DNA of 7,806 nt from Bacillota bacterium (GTDB lineage: Bacteria > Bacillota > Clostridia > Christensenellales > CAG-138). Every line of letters starts with the position of its first letter. Within the stretch, counting starts at the first letter, position 1. The position numbers and the translations under genes were made by a program. This document shows positions 1 through 4,996 of the stretch, piece after piece. The notes below the pieces were generated by a model that made no database searches, had not been told where the DNA came from, and saw only the letters and a program-made list of their open reading frames with translations. The stretch is taken from contig JAEWYV010000265.1 in the NCBI GenBank assembly GCA_023458615.1, positions 1 to 7,806 on the forward strand. Direction: 5' to 3'.

Positions 1-94
1 CGGCTATCTGCGCATGCTCCACCTGTTGTAATCCCTGCGCGAATTGGGTGGAGATATTGCCGGTTCCAACGATTCCCCATTTCACCTGCTTCAT
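1..94 (-). CDS. Gfo/Idh/MocA-family oxidoreductase, N-terminal fragment (runs off left edge)
   Basis: Only the first 31 codons are present, reading leftward. The protein begins MKQVKWGIVGTGNIS, which is the first beta strand and glycine-rich turn (GTGNI) of the NAD(P)-binding Rossmann fold found at the very N-terminus of Gfo/Idh/MocA oxidoreductases. These enzymes oxidise or reduce sugars, inositols or related polyols in the cytoplasm; the substrate cannot be guessed from this fragment. The start is well supported: a perfect AGGAGG lies six bases upstream (positions 101-106 read on the minus strand), and a promoter with a TATAAT box lies at 159-188. The gene is divergent from the SDR operon. 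Another Rossmann family starting with the same turn is possible, but the spacing and the residues after the turn (ISTQFAQGL) fit this one well. Confidence 0.8.
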   Translation of the reverse strand, partial: MKQVKWGIVGTGNISTQFAQGLQQVEHAQIA

Positions 95-119
95 GTACAA
101 CCTCCTAAAACATATACTT

Positions 120-132
120 TGATCAGAGATCA
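120..132. promoter_or_regulatory. Short palindrome TGATC-AGA-GATCA in leader
   Basis: Perfect five-base inverted repeat with a three-base centre, lying between the predicted transcription start (about 152) and the ribosome binding site (101-106) of the leftward oxidoreductase gene. The position suits a repressor operator. Short arms mean chance occurrence is quite possible. Confidence 0.3.
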
Positions 133-158
133 TAAATCGACTATTTGGTTACTGTTTC

Positions 159-188
159 ATTATAGCAGGAAACGAGAGGGCTTGGCAC
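159..188 (-). promoter_or_regulatory. Promoter for the leftward Gfo/Idh/MocA gene
   Basis: Read on the minus strand there is a perfect -10 box TATAAT (159-164) and, 18 bases upstream, a weak -35 box GTGCCA (183-188, four of six consensus positions). The start of transcription would fall near 152, giving a leader of about 58 bases before the start codon at 94. The -10 is strong; the -35 is not, so an activator could be involved. Confidence 0.5.
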
Positions 189-309
189 CGTTGATCCTGA
201 TCGCTTGATTGACTGACGACGCATGTTGAGCATTTTTTCAGTACGCTGGTGCTGTGCCTAACGACAAAACGCACAGAAGCGCATGAATAGTTCCCGCTTG
301 AAGCAATGA

Positions 310-339
310 TTGACGGAATATCATGCCGGACACTACAAT
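310..339 (+). promoter_or_regulatory. Promoter of the SDR / tocopherol-cyclase-like operon
   Basis: TTGACG (310-315) and TACAAT (334-339) each match the sigma-A consensus at five of six positions and are separated by 18 bases. Transcription would begin near 346, leaving a leader of about 107 bases before the start codon at 453. A small CAAT-G-ATTG palindrome (304-312) overlaps the -35 box. No other promoter of similar quality was seen before the downstream genes, so this one probably serves all four. Confidence 0.6.
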
Positions 340-369
340 GGAAATCAGGTTAGAGTATGTGCCGCTTGG

Positions 370-400
370 GCCGATAGAAGATATTCCCGATTATATCGGC
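370..400 (+). promoter_or_regulatory. Leader stem-loop upstream of the SDR gene
   Basis: GCCGATA (370-376) pairs perfectly with TATCGGC (394-400) around a 17-base loop. It lies inside the predicted 5' leader, about 40 bases before the ribosome binding site. No run of T follows, so it is not an ordinary terminator. It could be a regulatory hairpin, a protein-binding inverted repeat in the DNA, or chance. Confidence 0.35.
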
Positions 401-440
401 ATGAGTGGCATCCGCAGATAAACAATCGAACACTCTAGAA

Positions 441-446
441 AAGAGG
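441..446 (+). promoter_or_regulatory. Ribosome binding site that fixes the SDR start
   Basis: AAGAGG lies six bases before the ATG at 453. The same frame is open further back to a GTG at 405, which would add 16 residues, but that start has no Shine-Dalgarno sequence and the extra residues precede the canonical first beta strand. The ATG at 453 is therefore preferred. Confidence 0.7.
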
Positions 447-452
447 CTGCAT

Positions 453-1250
453 ATGAAAAATGTTGTCATCACCGGAAGCACACGTGGCATTGGTTTTGCA
501 ATGGCAAAGGAGTTTCTAAAAGCAGGCTGCCGCGTTACCTTGTCCGGCAGAGGGGAGAGCCTGCGGCAGGAGCTGTTGCAGACACTGCAGCCATACCAGG
601 ATCACTATCAATATGTTTCGTGCGATGTGCAGAGCAAATCCGATTTGCAATCCCTTTGGAATTTTGCGGTGTCACGGTTTGGCACGGTCGATATCTGGAT
701 CAACAATGCCGGACAAAACGCGCCGCATGATTGGATTCAAAACACCGGCGAGTGCTATGTGCAGCGCGTGATCGACACCAATATCAAGGGCATGATCCTT
801 GGTTCGCAGGTTGCGGCAGCGGGCATGCTTTCACAAGGTCACGGTGCGATCTATAGTATGGAAGGCCTTGGCTCAAACGATATGATTCAAAAGAAGACGA
901 TACTATATGGCACGTCAAAGCGCGCGCTTACCTATTTTATGAAAGGACTCGCAAAAGAACTGGCGGGAACGGGTGTCATCGCAGGACGACTCTCGCCGGG
1001 CATGATGCTGACCGACTTTATCACCAAGACACCGGATGGATCCGTCGCCGCGATTGACACGGATGCGCAGTTCCAAACGATATTCAATATTCTTGCGGAT
1101 CGACCGGAGACGGTTGCGGCCTTCTTTATCCCCAGAATGCTGAAAAACACGAAGAATGACAAGCAGATCGCCTGGCTTACGGGCGGTAAAACAGCCTGGC
1201 GCTTTCTTACCGCTCCGCTACGCAAAGGGCGGTTGATTAAAAGTAAGTAA
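453..1250 (+). CDS. SDR-family oxidoreductase, NYC1/NOL (chlorophyll b reductase)-like
   Basis: Classical-length short-chain dehydrogenase/reductase of 265 residues, predicted cytosolic and NADP(H)-dependent. Visible motifs are the dinucleotide-binding TGSTRGIG (7-14), a basic R33 after strand two that usually favours NADP, D58, NNAG (84-87), N110, the YGTSK active site (Y152, K156) and SPGMMLTD (181-188). The usual serine motif (ISS) is replaced by SMEGLGS (135-141), leaving S141 as the nearest serine. This pattern, WINNAG, SPGM.LT and the C-terminal PETVA...PRM stretch (218-229), matches what I recall of plant NOL/NYC1 chlorophyll b reductases. The bacterial substrate is unknown; no other photosynthesis gene is present. 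It is the first gene of the operon, with 29 bases before the tocopherol-cyclase-like gene. SDR membership is certain; the subgroup is recalled rather than searched. Confidence 0.9.
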   Translation: MKNVVITGSTRGIGFAMAKEFLKAGCRVTLSGRGESLRQELLQTLQPYQDHYQYVSCDVQSKSDLQSLWNFAVSRFGTVDIWINNAGQNAPHDWIQNTGECYVQRVIDTNIKGMILGSQVAAAGMLSQGHGAIYSMEGLGSNDMIQKKTILYGTSKRALTYFMKGLAKELAGTGVIAGRLSPGMMLTDFITKTPDGSVAAIDTDAQFQTIFNILADRPETVAAFFIPRMLKNTKNDKQIAWLTGGKTAWRFLTAPLRKGRLIKSK

Positions 1251-1279
1251 GGCTGCAAAAATCAAACGAGGAGAAATGG

Positions 1280-2257
1280 ATGAGTCTATTTCAGGTTTGG
1301 CATCAGGAGGCCTTTCAAGGAACGCACCGGAAGAAGGAATATTTTGAAGGATGGTATCTCAAGCTGATCGACGCACCTCGAAAGGTGGTATTTGCGCTGA
1401 TCCCCGGGGTTTCTATCGGAAAAAACGGGGAAGATTCCCACGCGTTTATTCAATTGATTGATGCTGTGAGCGGTAAAACGGCATATTTCCGCTATGCGTT
1501 GAAGGAATTTTCGGCAGATCGGAAATGCTTTGATGTGCGCATCGGCAACAATCATTTCTGGGATGGCGGGGCTCAGGTGGACCTCCAGAATGAAACAGTG
1601 CGCCTAAGCGCTAACCTTCGCTTTGAAAACATTGAGAAGTACCCGACATCCTTGCTGCATCCGGGCATTATGGGGCCGTTTTCGTTTGTTCCCGATATGG
1701 AGTGCTATCATGGGATTGTAAACATCCGGCATACCATTTCAGGAACGATAGTTTATAACGAAACTACGCTGGATATGACCGGCGGAGAGGGGTATATTGA
1801 GAAGGACTGGGGAAGGTCGTTTCCGCAGTCCTGGATCTGGATGCAGGCCAATCATTTCACGTCGCAAAATGCTTGTTTCATGTTTTCGTTTGCGCAGATC
1901 CCGTGGCTTGGAAGCACGTTTCCAGGGCTGATCTGCTTCTTGCATACAGATCAAGGGTTTTATCGGTTTGCAACATACAATGGCGGCAAGGTCTGCTCCT
2001 TGCAAAGGGAAGGCGAGCAGATTCGCGCGACACTCATCAGCCCGATGCATACACTCTCGTTTCAGGCAACGTATGCCAAAGGCGGTATCCTGAGGGCACC
2101 AAAGAACGGCATGATGCTGCGGGAGCTGGAGGAGAGCATTACGGCGGAGGCAACGGTTGTGCTGTCGGATAGAAAAGGAAAGGTTCTCTTTCGGGATGCC
2201 AGCAATCGGGTTGGCATGGAGATTGCAGGACCTGTTGAAAGGACACTGTTCCGATAA
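1280..2257 (+). CDS. Tocopherol-cyclase-like protein
   Basis: A 325-residue protein resembling the tocopherol cyclase family (plant VTE1; Pfam tocopherol cyclase). Plant enzymes close the chromanol ring of vitamin E from a prenylated quinol. Matching landmarks are FEGWYLK (22-28), near the N-terminus as in VTE1; GPFSFVPDMECYHG (132-145); and GYIEKDWGRSFPQSW (171-185) followed by WMQANHF (187-193), corresponding to the EK.WG..FP..W.W.Q.N block of the plant protein. No signal peptide or membrane helix is apparent. The bacterial members are mostly uncharacterised, so true cyclase activity, or even a lipid substrate, is inference. The start at 1280 has GAGGAG (1268-1273) six bases upstream. It sits 29 bases after the NYC1/NOL-like SDR, which suggests co-translation and a shared pathway. 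Many non-photosynthetic Bacillota carry such a protein without making tocopherol. Confidence 0.8.
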   Translation: MSLFQVWHQEAFQGTHRKKEYFEGWYLKLIDAPRKVVFALIPGVSIGKNGEDSHAFIQLIDAVSGKTAYFRYALKEFSADRKCFDVRIGNNHFWDGGAQVDLQNETVRLSANLRFENIEKYPTSLLHPGIMGPFSFVPDMECYHGIVNIRHTISGTIVYNETTLDMTGGEGYIEKDWGRSFPQSWIWMQANHFTSQNACFMFSFAQIPWLGSTFPGLICFLHTDQGFYRFATYNGGKVCSLQREGEQIRATLISPMHTLSFQATYAKGGILRAPKNGMMLRELEESITAEATVVLSDRKGKVLFRDASNRVGMEIAGPVERTLFR

Positions 2258-2287
2258 CGGCGGGATTTGCCGCAGATTGTTTTTTTT
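2258..2287 (+). terminator. Weak hairpin plus eight-T run (possible attenuator)
   Basis: CGGC (2258-2261) pairs with GCCG (2269-2272) around a seven-base loop, and a run of eight T (2280-2287) follows after seven more bases. The stem is only four pairs and too far from the T run for a good intrinsic terminator. At most it would reduce expression of the two downstream genes. Confidence 0.2.
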
Positions 2288-2313
2288 ACACGATATAGCA
2301 AAAGGAGGCAACG

Positions 2314-2787
2314 ATGGAAAGCAGTCAACAGGGAGAATTTGCCGCTGAGGAACGGTTGATGCTCGACGAGCAGACCGTTCGTCATCTGTGGTCTAAAACC
2401 TACAACACAAACGGTAAGCCGGATTGGTCGCACATTTTCCCATACTATCACGACGATATCGTATTTCAGGATACGATTCAGAGAATTGAGGGAAAGCCGG
2501 CGTTTATTGCGCTCTGTGATCGACTCACGACTCGCTGCAAAGAGCTGAAGATGGATCTTGGTACGGTATTTGTCAAAGAAAACGAGTTCATGTTTGATTG
2601 GACCATGACCATGATGTTTGACAAATTTCCGAGTACGCCGATCTATGGCAGCACAAAATTAATTCTGCATCCGGATGGAAGGATCATCAGCCAGCGCGAT
2701 TATTATGATCTCTGGGGCGATATTTTCAACGGGATTCCATGGTTTCAAAAGCCATACCGTAAATTTATGCATAAAAAGTTCGGTTAA
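2314..2787 (+). CDS. NTF2-like (SnoaL-fold) small protein
   Basis: A 157-residue protein of the nuclear transport factor 2-like superfamily, a cone-shaped fold used by small isomerases, cyclases, dehydratases and binding proteins. Family signs are the helical start TVRHLWSKTY (21-30), HIFPYYHDDIVFQD (40-53) as the helix-strand element that lines the pocket, IEGKPAFIALCDRL (58-71), and late strands ending in DGRIISQRDYYDLW (121-134). The basic aromatic tail GIPWFQKPYRKFMHKKFG (140-157) resembles tails of bacterial NTF2-like proteins found beside SDRs. No catalytic role can be assigned. The ATG at 2314 has an excellent AAAGGAGG (2301-2308) five bases upstream; a second candidate at 2359 has GAGG (2347-2350) eight bases away and would drop 15 residues. 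It lies 56 bases after the tocopherol-cyclase-like gene, in the same operon. Its last 18 codons are echoed in the DNA just downstream. Confidence 0.8.
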   Translation: MESSQQGEFAAEERLMLDEQTVRHLWSKTYNTNGKPDWSHIFPYYHDDIVFQDTIQRIEGKPAFIALCDRLTTRCKELKMDLGTVFVKENEFMFDWTMTMMFDKFPSTPIYGSTKLILHPDGRIISQRDYYDLWGDIFNGIPWFQKPYRKFMHKKFG

Positions 2788-2820
2788 GCTTGCAAAAACG
2801 GTTTTTAAAGCAGAGTCGAG
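2731..2820 (+). repeat. Tandem repeat copy 1 (3' end of NTF2-like gene plus spacer)
   Basis: First copy of a diverged 90-base direct repeat. It covers codons 140-157 and the TAA of the NTF2-like gene (2731-2787) and a 33-base tail ending CAGAGTCGAG (2811-2820). Copy 2 starts immediately after it. Confidence 0.85.
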
Positions 2821-2877
2821 GGAATTCCGTGGTTTAAAGAGCCATATCGCAAATGGATGCATAAGACGTTTGGCTAA
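2821..2877 (+). pseudogene. Relic of a second NTF2-like gene (last 18 codons and stop)
   Basis: Translated in the frame of copy 1, this stretch gives GIPWFKEPYRKWMHKTFG followed by TAA. It is identical to the real gene's C-terminus at 14 of 18 residues. There are 12 base differences over 57 positions; seven of the eleven changed codons are silent third-base changes, which looks like divergence under protein-level selection rather than random drift. There is no start codon or ribosome binding site for it, and in-frame stops precede it at 2785 and 2806, so it should not be made as a protein. The simplest reading is that the operon once carried two tandem NTF2-like paralogues and the body of the second was deleted. 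A partial tandem duplication that later drifted is the alternative. Confidence 0.65.
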
Positions 2878-2911
2878 GGCATGCGAAACCGGCTTTTAAA
2901 ACAGAATCGAG
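2821..2911 (+). repeat. Tandem repeat copy 2 (paralogous gene tail plus spacer)
   Basis: Second copy, 91 bases because its spacer has one extra base. The coding-like part (2821-2877) aligns without gaps to 2731-2787, and the end CAGAATCGAG (2902-2911) aligns to CAGAGTCGAG of copy 1. Similarity fades after the following GGAAT, where the next gene's start region begins. Confidence 0.85.
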
Positions 2912-2914
2912 GGA
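2909..2914 (+). promoter_or_regulatory. Ribosome binding site of the DUF523-DUF1722 gene, at the repeat boundary
   Basis: GAGGGA lies five bases before the ATG at 2920. It straddles the end of repeat copy 2, and the equivalent GAGGGA occurs at the copy 1/copy 2 junction (2818-2823). It decides the start: an in-frame ATG at 2881 lies inside the repeat spacer with no Shine-Dalgarno sequence and would add 13 residues encoded by repeat DNA. Confidence 0.65.
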
Positions 2915-2919
2915 ATGTT

Positions 2920-3885
2920 ATGGCTGAATGGGTGGATCAAAAAAAGCCCACCATCGTGGTGAGCAGATGTCTCGGGTTTTGTAAATGCCGTTACAATGGA
3001 GATGTGCTTAGCAGCGACTTTGTCGAGTTGCTCAAACCCTATGTGAACTATACAACGGCATGCCCCGAGGTGGAGATTGGTCTTGGGGTTCCGCGCAATC
3101 CCGTGCGCCTGGTCAATCGGGGCGGAGCGATCGAGCTCTATCAACCGGCCGAGGATCGCACCTATACCGAAGAGATGAAGCATTACGCCGAGCAGTTCTT
3201 CGATTCGGTGGGCAATATTCACGGGCTGATTTTAAAAGGACGGTCGCCCTCCTGCGGCATCAAAGATGTTAAAATCTATGCAGGCACGGAGAAATCCTCC
3301 AGCTCGCAAAAAGGCGTTGGCATCTTCGCGGCACATGCGATGCAGCGCTATCCCAACCTGCCGATCGAGGAGGAAGGGCGGCTGACAAACTATGCCATCC
3401 GGGAACACTTTTTAACCAAACTGTATGCCATGTTTCGGTTTCAGACGGTAAAAGAATCACGGTCAATGAAGGAACTGGTGCGGTTTCATTCGGAATATAA
3501 GTTTCTTTTGTTGGCATACCACCAAAACCAACTGCGCCAGTTGGGAAAGATCGTCGCCAATCACGAAAATCTGACCATAGACGAAGTGATGGCGCAATAT
3601 GAACGGCATCTAGGGCTTGCAATGCTAAAAGCACCGAGCAGAAGCAATTACATCAATGCATTTTTGCATATCTTTGGCTATTTTTCGGATACGCTCAGCG
3701 AAAAAGAGAAAGCATTTTTGCTAGACCGGCTGCAAAAATATCACGAAGATAAAATTCACATCAGCGCGATTCAAAACGTAATGCGCGCCTATGCCATCCA
3801 GTGCAATCTCGACTATTTGCTAAACCAGTCCATCTGGCTGCCATATCCGGAAGAATTGCTGAATATCAGTGATTCGGGCAGATAG
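2920..3885 (+). CDS. DUF523-DUF1722 fusion protein (TudS-like plus YbgA-like)
   Basis: A 321-residue two-domain protein. The N-terminal DUF523 domain (about 10-160) shows SRCLGFCKCRYNG (15-27), TACPE (46-50), GVPRNPVRL (56-64) and GRSPSCG (107-113). Characterised DUF523 proteins (TudS, thiouracil desulfidases) hold a [4Fe-4S] cluster on three cysteines; C17, C48 and C112 are the likely equivalents, while C21 and C23 make an unusually cysteine-rich first motif. The C-terminal DUF1722 domain (about 185-305) starts LVRFHSEYKFLLLAYH (186-201) and corresponds to E. coli YbgA, whose gene precedes the photolyase gene. No signal peptide or membrane helix is seen. The protein is probably a cytosolic iron-sulfur enzyme acting on a thiolated base or related compound, but activity here is inference. 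It is the last gene of the operon, 132 bases after the NTF2-like gene across the tandem repeat, and converges on the next SDR with a 28-base gap. Confidence 0.88.
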   Translation: MAEWVDQKKPTIVVSRCLGFCKCRYNGDVLSSDFVELLKPYVNYTTACPEVEIGLGVPRNPVRLVNRGGAIELYQPAEDRTYTEEMKHYAEQFFDSVGNIHGLILKGRSPSCGIKDVKIYAGTEKSSSSQKGVGIFAAHAMQRYPNLPIEEEGRLTNYAIREHFLTKLYAMFRFQTVKESRSMKELVRFHSEYKFLLLAYHQNQLRQLGKIVANHENLTIDEVMAQYERHLGLAMLKAPSRSNYINAFLHIFGYFSDTLSEKEKAFLLDRLQKYHEDKIHISAIQNVMRAYAIQCNLDYLLNQSIWLPYPEELLNISDSGR

Positions 3886-3913
3886 ACTTGCGTAAATAAA
3901 ACGATTCAATCCC

Positions 3914-4876
3914 TTATAGCGATATACCTAGCTCCAGTAAAAAGCCTTTTGTTCGTTCAAGAAGAGCTTTTGCAGCCTCCAGATCCTGCGCGGGCGGCGT
4001 GAGTTCCTCCTCTGTTGTCAGGTGAAAGAACACATCTGTACGCTGCGCCACATTCGGCGAAGTACCCAGATAATACAACGCTTCGGCTGAAACATCCGCA
4101 GAATCAGAGAGCCGATCGATGACATTTCGTTTATACCATTGGTATAGTTTTCCGTTATCCCTGCCGGTCTGCGTCCGCACCATGCCGGGGTGCATTGCAT
4201 TGATGGTGACCCGATAGGGCGTTAGTTCGCCGGAGAGAATATGCATAAACAGGATCTGCGCCAGTTTTCCAGCACCATATGCCTGAATGCCGGTGTAGTG
4301 CCGCTTTTTCCACTGCAGATCATCCAGATCCAGTCCCCAGGCCGCAAAGCGATAGGCTTCTGAGCTGACCAGCAGGATTCTTCCTGTCTGGTCGTTTTGA
4401 TACTTCGGAATCACTGCTTTCGTGATGATCAGCGGGCAGAGGTAATGCACCGCAAAGTTCTCTTCCAGACCCAGCGCATTCTCTTTTCGGGACTGCAGAT
4501 GCACGCCGGCGTTATGAATCAGAACATCGATCGGGTGATCCAGCGAGACTAGATGCTGCGCAACCTTTTGAATTTCAGATAGATACGAAAGATCTGCAAT
4601 CAAATACGCAATGGGGGTGCCGAATTCCGCTGTAATTTCGTTGCAAACCCTTTCCGACTTCTCCAGGTTTCGATTGATCATAAGGATTTGCGCGCCCATC
4701 GAGGCGTACTTTTTAGCCGTGTGATAGCCGATTCCCGAGGTTGCCCCCGTGATGACGACAAACCTGTCCCGAAATGGTTCGGAATTGATTTCGGGTTTGC
4801 GCCGCATATTTTTCAGCATCGCATGGATGTTGGACCATTGATAGTCGGGCCAGTATTTCTTCATCGCGTCATTCAT
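3914..4876 (-). CDS. SDR-family oxidoreductase, retinol dehydrogenase/WWOX-like
   Basis: A 320-residue NAD(P)H-dependent short-chain dehydrogenase with an N-terminal extension of about 37 residues before the Rossmann fold. Motifs are VVITGATSGIG (40-50), R69 at the end of strand two favouring NADP, D95, HNAG (121-124), catalytic S171 or S172 in VSSEAYRF, the active site YGAGK (Y200, K204) and HPGMVRT (229-235). The long loop between the serine and tyrosine and the LDLDDLQWKKRHYTG segment (182-196) are typical of the retinol dehydrogenase/RDH11-14/WWOX-like branch, which acts on hydrophobic alcohols and aldehydes; the bacterial substrate is unknown. The start has GGAGGAG (4883-4889) six bases upstream. 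It is transcribed away from the DUF2269 membrane protein gene and toward the operon. It is not closely similar to the operon's own SDR, so the two are not recent duplicates. Confidence 0.9.
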   Translation of the reverse strand: MNDAMKKYWPDYQWSNIHAMLKNMRRKPEINSEPFRDRFVVITGATSGIGYHTAKKYASMGAQILMINRNLEKSERVCNEITAEFGTPIAYLIADLSYLSEIQKVAQHLVSLDHPIDVLIHNAGVHLQSRKENALGLEENFAVHYLCPLIITKAVIPKYQNDQTGRILLVSSEAYRFAAWGLDLDDLQWKKRHYTGIQAYGAGKLAQILFMHILSGELTPYRVTINAMHPGMVRTQTGRDNGKLYQWYKRNVIDRLSDSADVSAEALYYLGTSPNVAQRTDVFFHLTTEEELTPPAQDLEAAKALLERTKGFLLELGISL

Positions 4877-4926
4877 AAAAAGCTCCTCCGTGCATTGGTG
4901 AAGGTGGAGTTCACACCCTGCGTGCC

Positions 4927-4938
4927 CCGGTAAACCGG
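4927..4938. promoter_or_regulatory. Palindrome CCGGT-AA-ACCGG between divergent genes
   Basis: Perfect five-base arms around a two-base centre. It sits downstream of the predicted leftward transcription start (about 4954) and just upstream of the predicted rightward -35 box (4944-4949). One bound repressor dimer could affect both genes. No regulator gene is visible in the window. Confidence 0.35.
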
Positions 4939-4943
4939 ATTCA

Positions 4944-4970
4944 TTGAAATGGTTTCTATGATTGTATTAT
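4944..4970 (+). promoter_or_regulatory. Possible promoter of the DUF2269 gene, overlapping the opposite promoter
   Basis: TTGAAA (4944-4949) and TATTAT (4965-4970) have a short 15-base spacer. The -10 boxes of the two opposed promoters overlap by two bases. If this promoter is real, transcription starts near 4977 and start codons at 4949 and 4958 cannot be used. Confidence 0.35.
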
Positions 4971-4989
4971 CGCACAATCTGTGGTTCAA
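4961..4989 (-). promoter_or_regulatory. Promoter of the leftward SDR gene
   Basis: On the minus strand, TTGAAC (4984-4989) and TACAAT (4961-4966) are separated by 17 bases; they match consensus at four and five of six positions. Transcription would start near 4954, giving a leader of about 78 bases that contains the CCGGT-AA-ACCGG palindrome. Confidence 0.5.
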
Positions 4990-4996
4990 TATCTCC

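Larger units (their letters stand above)
95..452. other. Divergent intergenic control region
   Basis: This 358-base stretch separates the leftward Gfo/Idh/MocA gene from the rightward SDR operon. It contains one plausible promoter for each direction (159-188 minus, 310-339 plus), a 5-base-arm palindrome at 120-132 and a stem-loop at 370-400. The part between 205 and 303 shows no recognisable gene, repeat or RNA. Two tiny open frames (238-324 minus and 338-421 plus) lack ribosome binding sites and overlap promoter elements, so they were not called. Confidence 0.7.

Noticed and set aside
238..324. 28-codon open frame on the minus strand in the divergent control region
   Set aside because: No ribosome binding site, no recognisable protein pattern, and it overlaps the operon's -35 region.
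338..421. 27-codon open frame (MEIRLEYVPLGPIEDIPDYI...) upstream of the SDR gene
   Set aside because: Its ATG overlaps the predicted -10 box and there is no ribosome binding site. Part of it is the leader stem-loop.
405..452. N-terminal extension of the first SDR from a GTG codon
   Set aside because: The GTG has no Shine-Dalgarno sequence, whereas the ATG at 453 has AAGAGG at good spacing and begins right at the expected first beta strand.
1739..2311. 190-codon open frame on the minus strand opposite the tocopherol-cyclase-like gene
   Set aside because: It is antisense to a well-supported gene, rich in Cys, Arg and Pro in the manner of shadow frames, and resembles no family.
2675..2899. 74-codon open frame running through the tandem repeat on the plus strand
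   Set aside because: It overlaps the NTF2-like gene in another frame, lacks a ribosome binding site, and its apparent internal similarity is just the repeat read out of frame.
2881..2919. Start of the DUF523-DUF1722 gene at ATG 2881
   Set aside because: The extra 13 residues come from the repeat spacer, no Shine-Dalgarno precedes it, and ATG 2920 has GAGGGA at the right distance.
3886..3913. Terminator between the convergent DUF523-DUF1722 and SDR genes
   Set aside because: The 28-base gap has no inverted repeat or T run that would form an intrinsic terminator.
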